Assembly (NCBI GenBank): GCA_900551055.1 | Contig: URUK01000004.1 | Location: 62,001-126,000, forward strand | Origin: an uncultured Prevotella sp. | GTDB taxonomy: Bacteria; Bacteroidota; Bacteroidia; Bacteroidales; Bacteroidaceae | Direction of reading: 5' to 3' | DNA length: 64,000 bases | Shown here: in pieces, positions 18,052 to 26,221 of the stretch | Layout of the letters: every line of letters begins with the position of its first letter | How positions within the stretch are numbered: the first letter of the stretch is position 1 | The notes under the pieces: model-generated | Seen by the model: the letters and a program-made list of their open reading frames with translations, nothing else | What the model was told of the DNA's origin: nothing | Database searches by the model: none | Made by a program: the position numbers and the translations under genes

Positions 18052-18867
18052 TTACAAAGAATATTTTTTTTGAAACAACTTTAACATTGTTGCCGCAATC
18101 CTTGTTGCCAATAATAAAAAACTATAACGAAATGGGGCTGACAAATAGATCTTAAGGTAACTATACGATAAACTAAAAGCCAACCTCACCCTAAACAAAT
18201 ATGGATATGGCTTATGAGATGCTGATTCTCTACGTTTGCGAACATAATATATTGTATCTGAAGTTGCTAAGCTCATCTTCTTTATTCGTTTTGATATTTG
18301 AAACATAAACAAAGAATCTTCACCCAACACATATTTTTGAGCAAACCTATCTTCTGCTATAACTTTACGAGATATAAGTTTGGCACAAGAAGAGGACAAA
18401 AAACTACGCGCATTATAAAATGTCATTTTTTTTAAGACTAAACATCTATTATAAGCATCTGTCTGATAATAAGGCAATCTACATTTGGCAACATCATCAA
18501 ATTGCAGAACATTAGATATTGCTATATCTGCTTCTTCTGAATGACTAAGCAAGTTATACAAATAATTAGGACTGACCCAATCATCATCGTCGACAAAAGC
18601 GATAAAATCACCTTTCGACTTGGAGATACCCAAATTTCGTGCATTGGATACACCTGCAACATCAGTCTGGATTATACAGACCTGCGGTTTACTCTCTTTT
18701 TTCTCAAAATACCGTTTTATATTCCCGTGAAAAGGCTCATTACAGCCATTCAATATTATCAATATCTCGAAAAACTGCTTTTCCAAGGTTTGATTTAACA
18801 ATGAATCAAAACATTCATAAATATAAGCCGTAGGCTTGTATGTAGGGATTATGACTGATACCAACAT
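18052..18867 (-). CDS. Family 2 glycosyltransferase (GT-A)
   Basis: A 271-residue glycosyltransferase beginning directly with the GT2 fold: MLVSVIIPTYKPTAYIYEC, then GVSNARNLGISKSKGDFIAF and VDDDDWVSPNYLY with the DDD divalent-metal motif. YVLGEDSLFMFQISKRI is the usual acceptor-loop ED motif. The C-terminus has a hydrophobic amphipathic stretch. Thirty-two bases separate it from the WbsX-like gene upstream. Specificity unknown. Confidence 0.9.
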   Translation of the reverse strand: MLVSVIIPTYKPTAYIYECFDSLLNQTLEKQFFEILIILNGCNEPFHGNIKRYFEKKESKPQVCIIQTDVAGVSNARNLGISKSKGDFIAFVDDDDWVSPNYLYNLLSHSEEADIAISNVLQFDDVAKCRLPYYQTDAYNRCLVLKKMTFYNARSFLSSSCAKLISRKVIAEDRFAQKYVLGEDSLFMFQISKRIKKMSLATSDTIYYVRKRRESASHKPYPYLFRVRLAFSLSYSYLKIYLSAPFRYSFLLLATRIAATMLKLFQKKYSL

Positions 18868-18899
18868 TCTTATTTTGTTTTAATTATATATCACATACA

Positions 18900-20072
18900 T
18901 CAATAATTATTATATTTATCCAATGCTTTTCTAATCGCATTAAGCCAACCATGGCCATACCTTAAGTCAGGCTCAACATAATTACCCTCTCCCCATTCAT
19001 TCCAAGCCCTTAGCATCAATATTCTGTGTTGCGCTTCCTTACCACTTATCAGTTGCAGCGCGTCTTCTACATGCTGTTGAAAATACTCGGGTTTAGCATT
19101 GACATATACACCGTCATAAGAACCGACACGCGGTGTGCGATCCCACTGTGGAACAATAGTGGGAATAACCTGTTCCCATTTGTCTTCAGGAGCAAAATAA
19201 TACTTTATGACTTTTGCATAGTCAAATCTGTTTACTTTCATTCCGTTGAAAAACGTTCTCAGTAACAGTTGCAATAAACGCATATATTTACCTTTATATA
19301 TCATCTCTGCACGGAACTTTCCAAACGAGTTGACGCCATCAAAGCCCAAATTCAATATGTCTTCATAAACGACCTTACTACTTTTTAAATTTGGCAACAC
19401 CCGGTGTATATCACCATTTTCACCACGCTTAATCGTGGACGTAGAATTTGTTACTCCCACGAAATAAAAATCGCCAAGCCCATTTTCTTTTGCAAGCCGC
19501 CGCCAAACAAAAATGAAGTTGGAAACATCCCTGAAATTATATGGATCATAAATAAGGAATAGCGGTTTCCCATCAACAGTTATATATCTATGATCCTTAA
19601 ATGCCGACAAGAGATAATTGAAATGAGTGACATAGTCTTCTTCTCCTGGATACAACTGCTCGGCAATCATTTTTTTAGAATTGAATCCACCGCTTCCACG
19701 CTTCCAAGTTTTCGTCGTCCAATCATGGTTAGCCCAACATAAACAAAATGGGAAATCTGGCTTACCCGACGCAACAACCTCCTCGAAAGGACGTTCAAGC
19801 AATCTTTTTCCATTACCAAGCCAATAATGGTAATAACAAAAGCCCTCAATGCCTGCTTCACGAGCCAATTCAGCCTGTTTTTCCCTAACTTCTGGTAGTC
19901 GTAAGTCATAAAAGCCCAAATCAGCAGGAATGTGTGGCTGATAATGTCCCTTGAACATTGGTCTTGCTTGAGCAACACTTGTCCATTCTGTATATCCTGG
20001 CCCCCAATACTTATCATTTTCAGGTATTGGATGAAATTGTGGTAAATAGTATGCTATTATTCTGGCTTCCAT
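18900..20072 (-). CDS. WbsX-type glycoside hydrolase family 99-like protein
   Basis: A 390-residue protein of the WbsX family found in O-antigen and capsule clusters. Family marks: ARIIAYYLPQFHPIPENDKYWGPGYTEW (positions 3-30, split here as YLPQFHP and WGPGYTEW), GIEGFCYYHYWLGNGKRLLE, CWANHDWTTKTW and LRAWNEWGEGNYVEPD. The fold is a GH99-like barrel related to endo-mannanases. Its role in polysaccharide synthesis is not established; trimming or transfer on the repeat unit are possibilities. No signal peptide, so it acts in the cytoplasm. Confidence 0.9.
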   Translation of the reverse strand: MEARIIAYYLPQFHPIPENDKYWGPGYTEWTSVAQARPMFKGHYQPHIPADLGFYDLRLPEVREKQAELAREAGIEGFCYYHYWLGNGKRLLERPFEEVVASGKPDFPFCLCWANHDWTTKTWKRGSGGFNSKKMIAEQLYPGEEDYVTHFNYLLSAFKDHRYITVDGKPLFLIYDPYNFRDVSNFIFVWRRLAKENGLGDFYFVGVTNSTSTIKRGENGDIHRVLPNLKSSKVVYEDILNLGFDGVNSFGKFRAEMIYKGKYMRLLQLLLRTFFNGMKVNRFDYAKVIKYYFAPEDKWEQVIPTIVPQWDRTPRVGSYDGVYVNAKPEYFQQHVEDALQLISGKEAQHRILMLRAWNEWGEGNYVEPDLRYGHGWLNAIRKALDKYNNY

Positions 20073-20079
20073 ATCTTTA

Positions 20080-20718
20080 TTATTTTCTTATTTGTTTAAC
20101 AACTCTTGCAGGAGCACCTGCTGCCACGGAATACGACGGTATATCTTTTGTAACCACGCTGTTCGCACCGACAATCACACCATCGCCAATTGTAACATTA
20201 GGCATTATGCACACATTATTTCCAAGCCAAACATTATCTCCAATTATCACTTTTCCTTTTGAAACAAGACTCCTTTTCTCCGGATGAATGTTCAGCTCAC
20301 TCACGTCAGACCTGCCATGTGCATTGTCTGTGATGATAACATTTGTCCCTGTTAGAAGATTCTTTCCTATAACAATACCATTACAAGCCGTTATGTGCGA
20401 CATCGCCCCAATATGACAATTCTCTCCTATTATTATCTCCGGTGTCCTTTTCTCTCCTTGATAATTATCCCAGGCTGTCAACCTTATTCCCCTATCCAAT
20501 TCTACATTATTACCAATATGAATATAACGGAGACCTTCCAATGCCGATGCCTTATATCCCATGATTGACTTTTCGCCCCAACAAGCAAACTTGGTAGACC
20601 AATAACCTGTATACATGTGTGAAACAAATGCCCGTACAGATTTTGAAATTATCGGACTGTATATCAAAGAGAAAACATGACCTATAAATTCAGCCAAACA
20701 CTTCATTAATTGTCGCAT
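20080..20718 (-). CDS. Left-handed beta-helix (hexapeptide) acyltransferase
   Basis: A 212-residue acetyl- or acyltransferase of the LbH/Maa-like group that probably decorates the polysaccharide repeat unit. The hexapeptide repeats run from ~65 to 205 (IIIGENCHIGAMSHITACNGIVIG, VIIGDNVWLGNNVCIMPNVTIG as separate coils) and the family ending AAGAPARVVKQIR is present. The catalytic histidine would be in ITDNAHGRSD, about residue 139. Its start overlaps the end of the GT4 gene by 13 bases, so the two are coupled. Confidence 0.88.
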   Translation of the reverse strand: MRQLMKCLAEFIGHVFSLIYSPIISKSVRAFVSHMYTGYWSTKFACWGEKSIMGYKASALEGLRYIHIGNNVELDRGIRLTAWDNYQGEKRTPEIIIGENCHIGAMSHITACNGIVIGKNLLTGTNVIITDNAHGRSDVSELNIHPEKRSLVSKGKVIIGDNVWLGNNVCIMPNVTIGDGVIVGANSVVTKDIPSYSVAAGAPARVVKQIRK

Positions 20719-21872
20719 AATATTTTTTCGTAAAAACTAAATACATTTTCTATATTCTGCTTAACAGAATATAAATTCACAACAGTCTCAAAAGCCGCTT
20801 GTTTCATTTCTTCATACGCGTTAGCTGATGCAGAAGAGACCTCAACAAGTCGTGCCATTAAATCTTCAACAGTATCATATCTTAGACCAATCTCATGCCC
20901 TGTCAAACTTAGACCATTATCAAACTGCTCCTTTGTACCTCCTGTATTCTTCCCTATTACCAAACAATGGTTTTCCATTGCCTCTGGCATACAGCGGCCG
21001 AAAGCCTCAAAACGTGAACAAATAACAACAGCAGAAACTTCTTGCATTATATATTTTATATCCTTGCGCACACCTAAGAAAATAATATAATCACCCAAAC
21101 CGTAATCTTTTATGCGTTTAAGAACAGACTTATAATATTTCCTATCACAAACATCTCCAGCAACAAGCAAAGTATACGGTTTCCTAACTTTATTTTTATA
21201 AAGATTATAAGCATTGATTAGTTGCATCAGTCCTTTTGCTGGTTCTATACGTCCTGCATACAAGAACTTGCTCTTATCTCGATTATCATGTGGGCTGTTT
21301 TCATTAACTTCAATTCCATTATAAATAACTTCAGAACGAGGCCCTTGCAACCCGTGATATTCCTGCAATGTCTTTGTAATGCAAATAGAGTAACTATTAA
21401 ACTCTTTCAAAGACTTGTAAAATTTAGATTTTGAAGGATAATAATGTTCGTCAAAATCAAGGTCACAGAATTCCCTAAAATGATAGATGTGTGGTATATG
21501 CAACTTTACAGATGCTCTAAAACCAACATCAATTACACTCACATTGGTATGTATAATCTGCACATTTTCTTTTTTGCACAATTTTACAACCTTATTTACA
21601 GCTAAATTGGACAGTATGCGCCTCATTAAAAGCCGAGGTACAAACATCAATAAATCGCGAAAAGAATTCAAAAAAGGATATGTATTCGGCCTGTACATCA
21701 AGGCGTAAACCTGTATACCACGACTTTTCAACACATTATATATACCTTTTTCATCAGGAGTGACAACAATCGGACATACGTCCTTTTGCACCAAACCATT
21801 TAATAAAACCAATAACGATTTGGAGGCACCACCTAAAAGGCTTGTTGAATTAACGACATACAACACTTTCAT
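20706..21872 (-). CDS. Family 4 glycosyltransferase (GT-B)
   Basis: A retaining GT-B glycosyltransferase. N-terminal domain opens MKVLYVVNSTSLLGGASKS; the C-terminal nucleotide-sugar domain has FLYAGRIEPAKGL near residue 215 and the ExxE-type segment SRFEAFGRCMPEAMENHCLVIG near 300. I start at 21872; the ATG at 21887 would add MMTSV. The upstream gap to wzy contains a decayed relative of this gene. Acceptor and donor unknown. Confidence 0.9.
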   Translation of the reverse strand: MKVLYVVNSTSLLGGASKSLLVLLNGLVQKDVCPIVVTPDEKGIYNVLKSRGIQVYALMYRPNTYPFLNSFRDLLMFVPRLLMRRILSNLAVNKVVKLCKKENVQIIHTNVSVIDVGFRASVKLHIPHIYHFREFCDLDFDEHYYPSKSKFYKSLKEFNSYSICITKTLQEYHGLQGPRSEVIYNGIEVNENSPHDNRDKSKFLYAGRIEPAKGLMQLINAYNLYKNKVRKPYTLLVAGDVCDRKYYKSVLKRIKDYGLGDYIIFLGVRKDIKYIMQEVSAVVICSRFEAFGRCMPEAMENHCLVIGKNTGGTKEQFDNGLSLTGHEIGLRYDTVEDLMARLVEVSSASANAYEEMKQAAFETVVNLYSVKQNIENVFSFYEKILCDN

Positions 21873-22084
21873 TACACTTGTCATCACATGATTTTAATTC
21901 TAAAAATTCAAAATTGCCATGCAAAACACTGATATTAGATAATTGAGCCATAGTATCCTCTTACAATAACACAAAATATAAATAATTATTGCAATAAATA
22001 ACATCCTTTTGCCTTTAAGCAAAATGTAGCCCAATAAAAATTAATTCCAACAAGTCCATTTCCATATACACCCAAAATAGAATT

Positions 22085-22338
22085 TCAAAAAACGAAATTA
22101 TCCACAGCACGGTCATGTAAGATATTTATCAAATAAACAGATGCGTATTGAACCTTAATGGAAGGAACATGTATGAGTACCTTTATTTAAAAGAATTATA
22201 TACTTTACATCTTTCATTCTCACTGACCACAGCAGATACCACAAAACCTCACTCTTGCAGACCGCTGATAAAAGTCAACAAAGCTTCTAAAGCCATCACG
22301 TGAATTACTTGCACTGAATATATATATAAGACTTTCAT
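22085..22338 (-). pseudogene. Remnant of a second GT4 glycosyltransferase
   Basis: The minus strand holds a broken copy of a GT4 N-terminus. ATGAAAGTC at 22338 starts on the ATGA that also stops wzy (22335), a normal coupling. Frames then switch: MKVLYI..., SASNSRDGFRSFVDF, FISGLQE, a TGA, GFVVSAVVSENERCK, LPLRFNTH, and LINILHDRAVDNFVF. These follow the order of the intact GT4 next door (MKVLYVVNSTSLLGG, LLNGL, PIVVTPDEKG, YRPNTYP, RRILSNLAVNKVV). At least two frameshifts (at a TA repeat and at a run of four T), one probable CGA-to-TGA change, and loss of the rest of the gene are needed. The remainder to 21888 shows nothing I recognise. Confidence 0.6.
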
Positions 22339-23573
22339 TCTCTACTATTTTTTGCACCACTAAATGTATCCAAACTTGCTGTACATAATAATGGTATAAA
22401 ATAATTATACCATAAAGGATAACCTCGAACAATAAAGCAAAGCGTTGCGATGGTCATTGCTGCAATCCACACACGCTTGTCTTTGGCATGTGAATATGCA
22501 AAAATATAAAGCAGTATAACAAGTAAAAGTCCTATCAGGCCGTTTTCGTATATATAAACCCTAAATCCAGAATTGCCAAAAGTAGTCCAATCCATCTCCC
22601 TCCCAAGAAAGATATCTGACGATTGTAAAAAATCATCGAATACCATCTGAAAATCATCCGTAACACGATTATCGCCAACCATTTCCCCGTCTTCTATTTC
22701 CAATCTCATAAGAATCAAATCATGAATAAGATTGTCACCGCCATTATAATAAAATGCCACAATACATATTACTGCTAAAAAAAGCACAGATGCTATCATC
22801 TTTTTGGCAATGTCTTTTCTTTGACACCACATATTAAAAAATATTATAACAACAAAAAGCACATACGCCGCAAGTGAGAAAGTCATTAAAGTTGCTATAA
22901 TTAAAACAATATTGTACCATTTTTTCCACTTTCCCATTTGCGCCAAAAGCAGTAGCACTGTAGCAGTTCCAAGATGCCCAGGCTCCAAAAAAACAGAATT
23001 GAAACGCGGGATTATCAAAGAAAACAAAGTACTGTCCTCTATCATGAAAAAATAATAATTTGTAAACGAGTACAGCGCGTTTTCTCCAAAAACCGCACTT
23101 TGTGAAGGAAATTGTAAACCAAACAAATAATATAAAATGAAACAAGGTATTGAAATAGACAACAATACAGCCATTACCTTAGCTAAAAAGGTAACTAATC
23201 TCAACAACTCGTCAGCATCCGTTCTAAATAAAGACAAAAATATGAATATATTAAAAACCTGTACAACAAATCCTGCAAAACTCGCATCATTCACAAACAA
23301 TTGATAACATAACAAAATTACATACGCTGAGATTGTAAACAAGAAGTCACGCCTATTAAAATAAGGCTTTTCCATAGAATTGGAAACAAGCATTGCTACA
23401 ACAATCAAACAGCACGCTGGTACTATATAAAACGGTCCTAAAGGCCACAAAAACCAAGGATTCAGTGAACCGAAATAAGCAAGCAACATCCCACTATAAA
23501 GAAAAATCTTAACGATTGTCCTTTTTTCAAAAAGATACAGGCGACTTATGTCAAACGTTCCTATTTTCATCAA
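22335..23573 (-). CDS. Wzy-like O-antigen/exopolysaccharide polymerase
   Basis: A 412-residue membrane protein with about ten hydrophobic helices, in the position expected for Wzy, which joins repeat units in the periplasm. Helices include FLYSGMLLAYFGSL (~25-40), FLAVICIVAFYY (~245) and LIGLLLVILLYIFAYS (~350). A long hydrophilic loop precedes and follows RFNSVFLEPGHLGTATVLLL, whose GxLGT-type element resembles Wzy periplasmic loops. Wzy proteins share little sequence, so the call rests on topology, length and the flanking wzx/wzz. Twelve bases follow the wzx stop. Confidence 0.75.
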   Translation of the reverse strand: MMKIGTFDISRLYLFEKRTIVKIFLYSGMLLAYFGSLNPWFLWPLGPFYIVPACCLIVVAMLVSNSMEKPYFNRRDFLFTISAYVILLCYQLFVNDASFAGFVVQVFNIFIFLSLFRTDADELLRLVTFLAKVMAVLLSISIPCFILYYLFGLQFPSQSAVFGENALYSFTNYYFFMIEDSTLFSLIIPRFNSVFLEPGHLGTATVLLLLAQMGKWKKWYNIVLIIATLMTFSLAAYVLFVVIIFFNMWCQRKDIAKKMIASVLFLAVICIVAFYYNGGDNLIHDLILMRLEIEDGEMVGDNRVTDDFQMVFDDFLQSSDIFLGREMDWTTFGNSGFRVYIYENGLIGLLLVILLYIFAYSHAKDKRVWIAAMTIATLCFIVRGYPLWYNYFIPLLCTASLDTFSGAKNSRE

Positions 23574-23584
23574 CTACAAACCAA

Positions 23585-25099
23585 TCAATGTTTCTTTACA
23601 AAAAATTCCTTTGCAAACAAGCGCTCACCATTACTCATCGTAAAGTGCCAAAAGACAATGGCACCCAACAATACCGACACCACCAACGTAAAGATAAACC
23701 TATGCGGAAACTCAACAAACTTCACGCACAAATATCCAACTACAAAAAGTACAAGGCAAAGTGGCAACAACGGGCAGATGGCGCTCGTCACAAACTCTGA
23801 CACATTGAGTCCCATTGTACGCCTCATATAAAAAAGCCTTGATACAGAAACTATAAGTTCAATAATAAGATAAACACACATTACATAAACGGCCTCATGC
23901 CACATGAAAAGCACGAACAACGCCAACGGTAAAATTGCAAGCTTAGGTGTGTACATCAACAAAGAATATTTACGCACCTTACCAGAAGCCTGATTGGCCG
24001 TGTTAAGTCCATAAGTCAATTGGTCTGCTATGAAAGAAAGCAATATAAAGGTACAAAACATTTCCGCTCCAGGTGGAACTTCCTTTAACCAGAATGACAA
24101 TATCGAATGAATTTCCCAAATGGCCGGTATGGCTATAATAATCATCAACGCCGACGAATACTTGCTTTCCTGCATGGCCAACTTCAGCATGCCATCCCTA
24201 TCTCCCGCACCCTCGGCTTTCATTATTTGCGGATTCATGGCATTTAAAACAGAAGTTGAAACAAACGCCATAGCTCCCTGTACCTGAAAGGCTATGCCAT
24301 AAGCTGCGTTTATCACAGTTCCAAAAAAATTATTCAGTATTATTGCAATACCCTGATTTCTAAAAACAACCACTCCCGCACCGTATGTTGTCCAACCAGC
24401 AAAACCCAGCAGGTTCAAGATACAAGAACTACTTATATCTTTCCTTCTGCCCCCCAAAGAGCATTCGCCGAATTTTTTTATCGCATATAACGAGAATGCC
24501 AATAAATTGCACAATTGGATGAAAACCATCATAGCCGCATAAAGCACCAACCTGTCAAACGTCGAATAAGTGATGTAAACAGCTAAAAACAGCTTCAAGA
24601 AACCGTCCAACACTTCCACTATAGAAATGTAGACTATGTTTTCACGGGCGATAAAAACTGCCTTATATGGAGCTATGAGTATTGTTATAGCCAGAATGGC
24701 AATAGTAAACAAATAAACATTTTCCGCAGCGGCAATTCTGTCCAAAGGGATTTTTATCCAATGATATATTACAACATCCTTCAACAAGAATAAAATCAAA
24801 GACAGAACTATTGCAAAAACAGCATGAATTAATAAGCTGTTGGAAAATACCTTCCTGACAGCATCCATGTCTTCCTGCCCGTAATGGAATGAAACATACC
24901 GCTGTGTGGTTACTACAAGCGCATTCGTAATAAATCCAAGCATTGCGATAACTCCACCGATGATAGAATAAATACCAAAATCAGACACACCCAATGCAGC
25001 AAGTATCAGGCGTGTCGAATATAGGCTCAATATAATGTTTATTATCGAACGAGAATATTGTGCCACCGTATTTATAACTATCCGTTTGGCAGAGTCCAT
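23585..25099 (-). CDS. Wzx-like polysaccharide flippase (MOP superfamily)
   Basis: A 504-residue membrane protein with twelve to fourteen predicted helices. The opening AKRIVINTVAQYSRSIINIILSLYSTRLIL and LGVSDFGIYSIIGGVIAMLGF are typical of PST/MOP flippases in Bacteroidales polysaccharide loci. It would move the lipid-linked repeat unit across the inner membrane to Wzy. It lies between wzz (16-base gap) and wzy (11-base gap). Confidence 0.9.
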   Translation of the reverse strand: MDSAKRIVINTVAQYSRSIINIILSLYSTRLILAALGVSDFGIYSIIGGVIAMLGFITNALVVTTQRYVSFHYGQEDMDAVRKVFSNSLLIHAVFAIVLSLILFLLKDVVIYHWIKIPLDRIAAAENVYLFTIAILAITILIAPYKAVFIARENIVYISIVEVLDGFLKLFLAVYITYSTFDRLVLYAAMMVFIQLCNLLAFSLYAIKKFGECSLGGRRKDISSSCILNLLGFAGWTTYGAGVVVFRNQGIAIILNNFFGTVINAAYGIAFQVQGAMAFVSTSVLNAMNPQIMKAEGAGDRDGMLKLAMQESKYSSALMIIIAIPAIWEIHSILSFWLKEVPPGAEMFCTFILLSFIADQLTYGLNTANQASGKVRKYSLLMYTPKLAILPLALFVLFMWHEAVYVMCVYLIIELIVSVSRLFYMRRTMGLNVSEFVTSAICPLLPLCLVLFVVGYLCVKFVEFPHRFIFTLVVSVLLGAIVFWHFTMSNGERLFAKEFFVKKH

Positions 25100-25114
25100 T
25101 TCTTTACAGAAGTC

Positions 25115-26191
25115 TTATTTCAACGCTGTAAGCTGTCTTTTTATAAAATCCTTAAAAATATAAATGGTTGTACCCATAAAAGTCAAAAACATCATCGCCA
25201 ATACAAACAGCATCCGCTTCGGCCCAGCCGGTATTTGCGGCACGGAAGCTCCTTGGATTACAGTAAATGCAGGGGTGCGTTCTTGAACCTTAGCCTTGGC
25301 CATCTGCAACTGTGTGGTCAACGTCGTATATGTGTTATATTTCAGCTGCATGTCGTTTTCAAGGTCTTGCTCCTTTGCTTTAAAACTTGTCAGCATGAGG
25401 TCTGTATTGGCATCAGCATAACTCGCATATAACCTGCGCGCTTCCTCATAATCACGTTTGGCCTCATCTGTAAGCTTGGTGTAATACTCCAAGTCTACAC
25501 GGGCTTTCTGTGTTCTGTAATCTGTTATGAAATCCTGCAACCTAACACGCACGGAGTCTGCCATTGTCGCACTAATCAGCCTGTCTTGGTCTTTTACAGT
25601 TATAGTTATGACATCCGTCTTCTTGTCCACAGAACAAGTTATTTTGTCCTGTATCATCGAAACGACATCACTCTGCTCTTTTGACAAGATTAAAAGGTCA
25701 GAGTCTCCACTATTTCCATCACTTTTCAATACATCTTTTTTACGTGGGAACAAACTGTTCATTTGCCTTTTTAACCAAATAATTGGCATTGTCCAAATGG
25801 AAACTTTCTGTTCTTTAGTGAGATATGTATAATAATCAGTCTTTATATCTCCTTCCTCATTGACAACCTTTATGCCAAACAAGTCTACTATAAAATTTGG
25901 CGAACCCATCAAATCAGGATACAATGTCGGATAAATTGCATCTGAGGATGTCATGTTCCCGATGTTGAAACCAAACGACGAAGTCAAGGAACTGAGACCT
26001 CCACCACTTGACAACATTTCCGATTCCGGTGCAAGCGTTATTGTCGTCGTATAATAACGTGGCTGTGGAAATATCCAAATACAAGACAATATAAAAGCTA
26101 TTGACAAAGCTTTTATAAAAAGTCTTTTCCTTTCTTTCAAGCGCTTAAAGACCTTTCTTAGGTCGATTACGTCTTTTTTGTTCTCTTCCAT
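25115..26191 (-). CDS. Wzz-type chain-length determinant
   Basis: A 358-residue inner-membrane protein with one helix near each end (about 26-44 and 325-345) and a coiled-coil periplasmic domain between (DLEYYTKLTDEAKRDYEEARRLYA region). The Wzz N-terminal domain is seen as RYYTTTITLAPES. The proline-rich VPQIPAGPKRM precedes the second helix, as in PCP proteins. No cytoplasmic tyrosine kinase domain is attached. It controls polymer length with Wzy. Confidence 0.9.
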   Translation of the reverse strand: MEENKKDVIDLRKVFKRLKERKRLFIKALSIAFILSCIWIFPQPRYYTTTITLAPESEMLSSGGGLSSLTSSFGFNIGNMTSSDAIYPTLYPDLMGSPNFIVDLFGIKVVNEEGDIKTDYYTYLTKEQKVSIWTMPIIWLKRQMNSLFPRKKDVLKSDGNSGDSDLLILSKEQSDVVSMIQDKITCSVDKKTDVITITVKDQDRLISATMADSVRVRLQDFITDYRTQKARVDLEYYTKLTDEAKRDYEEARRLYASYADANTDLMLTSFKAKEQDLENDMQLKYNTYTTLTTQLQMAKAKVQERTPAFTVIQGASVPQIPAGPKRMLFVLAMMFLTFMGTTIYIFKDFIKRQLTALK

Positions 26192-26221
26192 TATATCATT
26201 ATTACAATGTATAATAACAAA

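Noticed and set aside
22320..22338. Simple phase variation of the GT4 remnant through its TA repeat
   Set aside because: Repairing the TA repeat would not restore the gene, because a second frameshift, a stop and loss of the 3' part remain.
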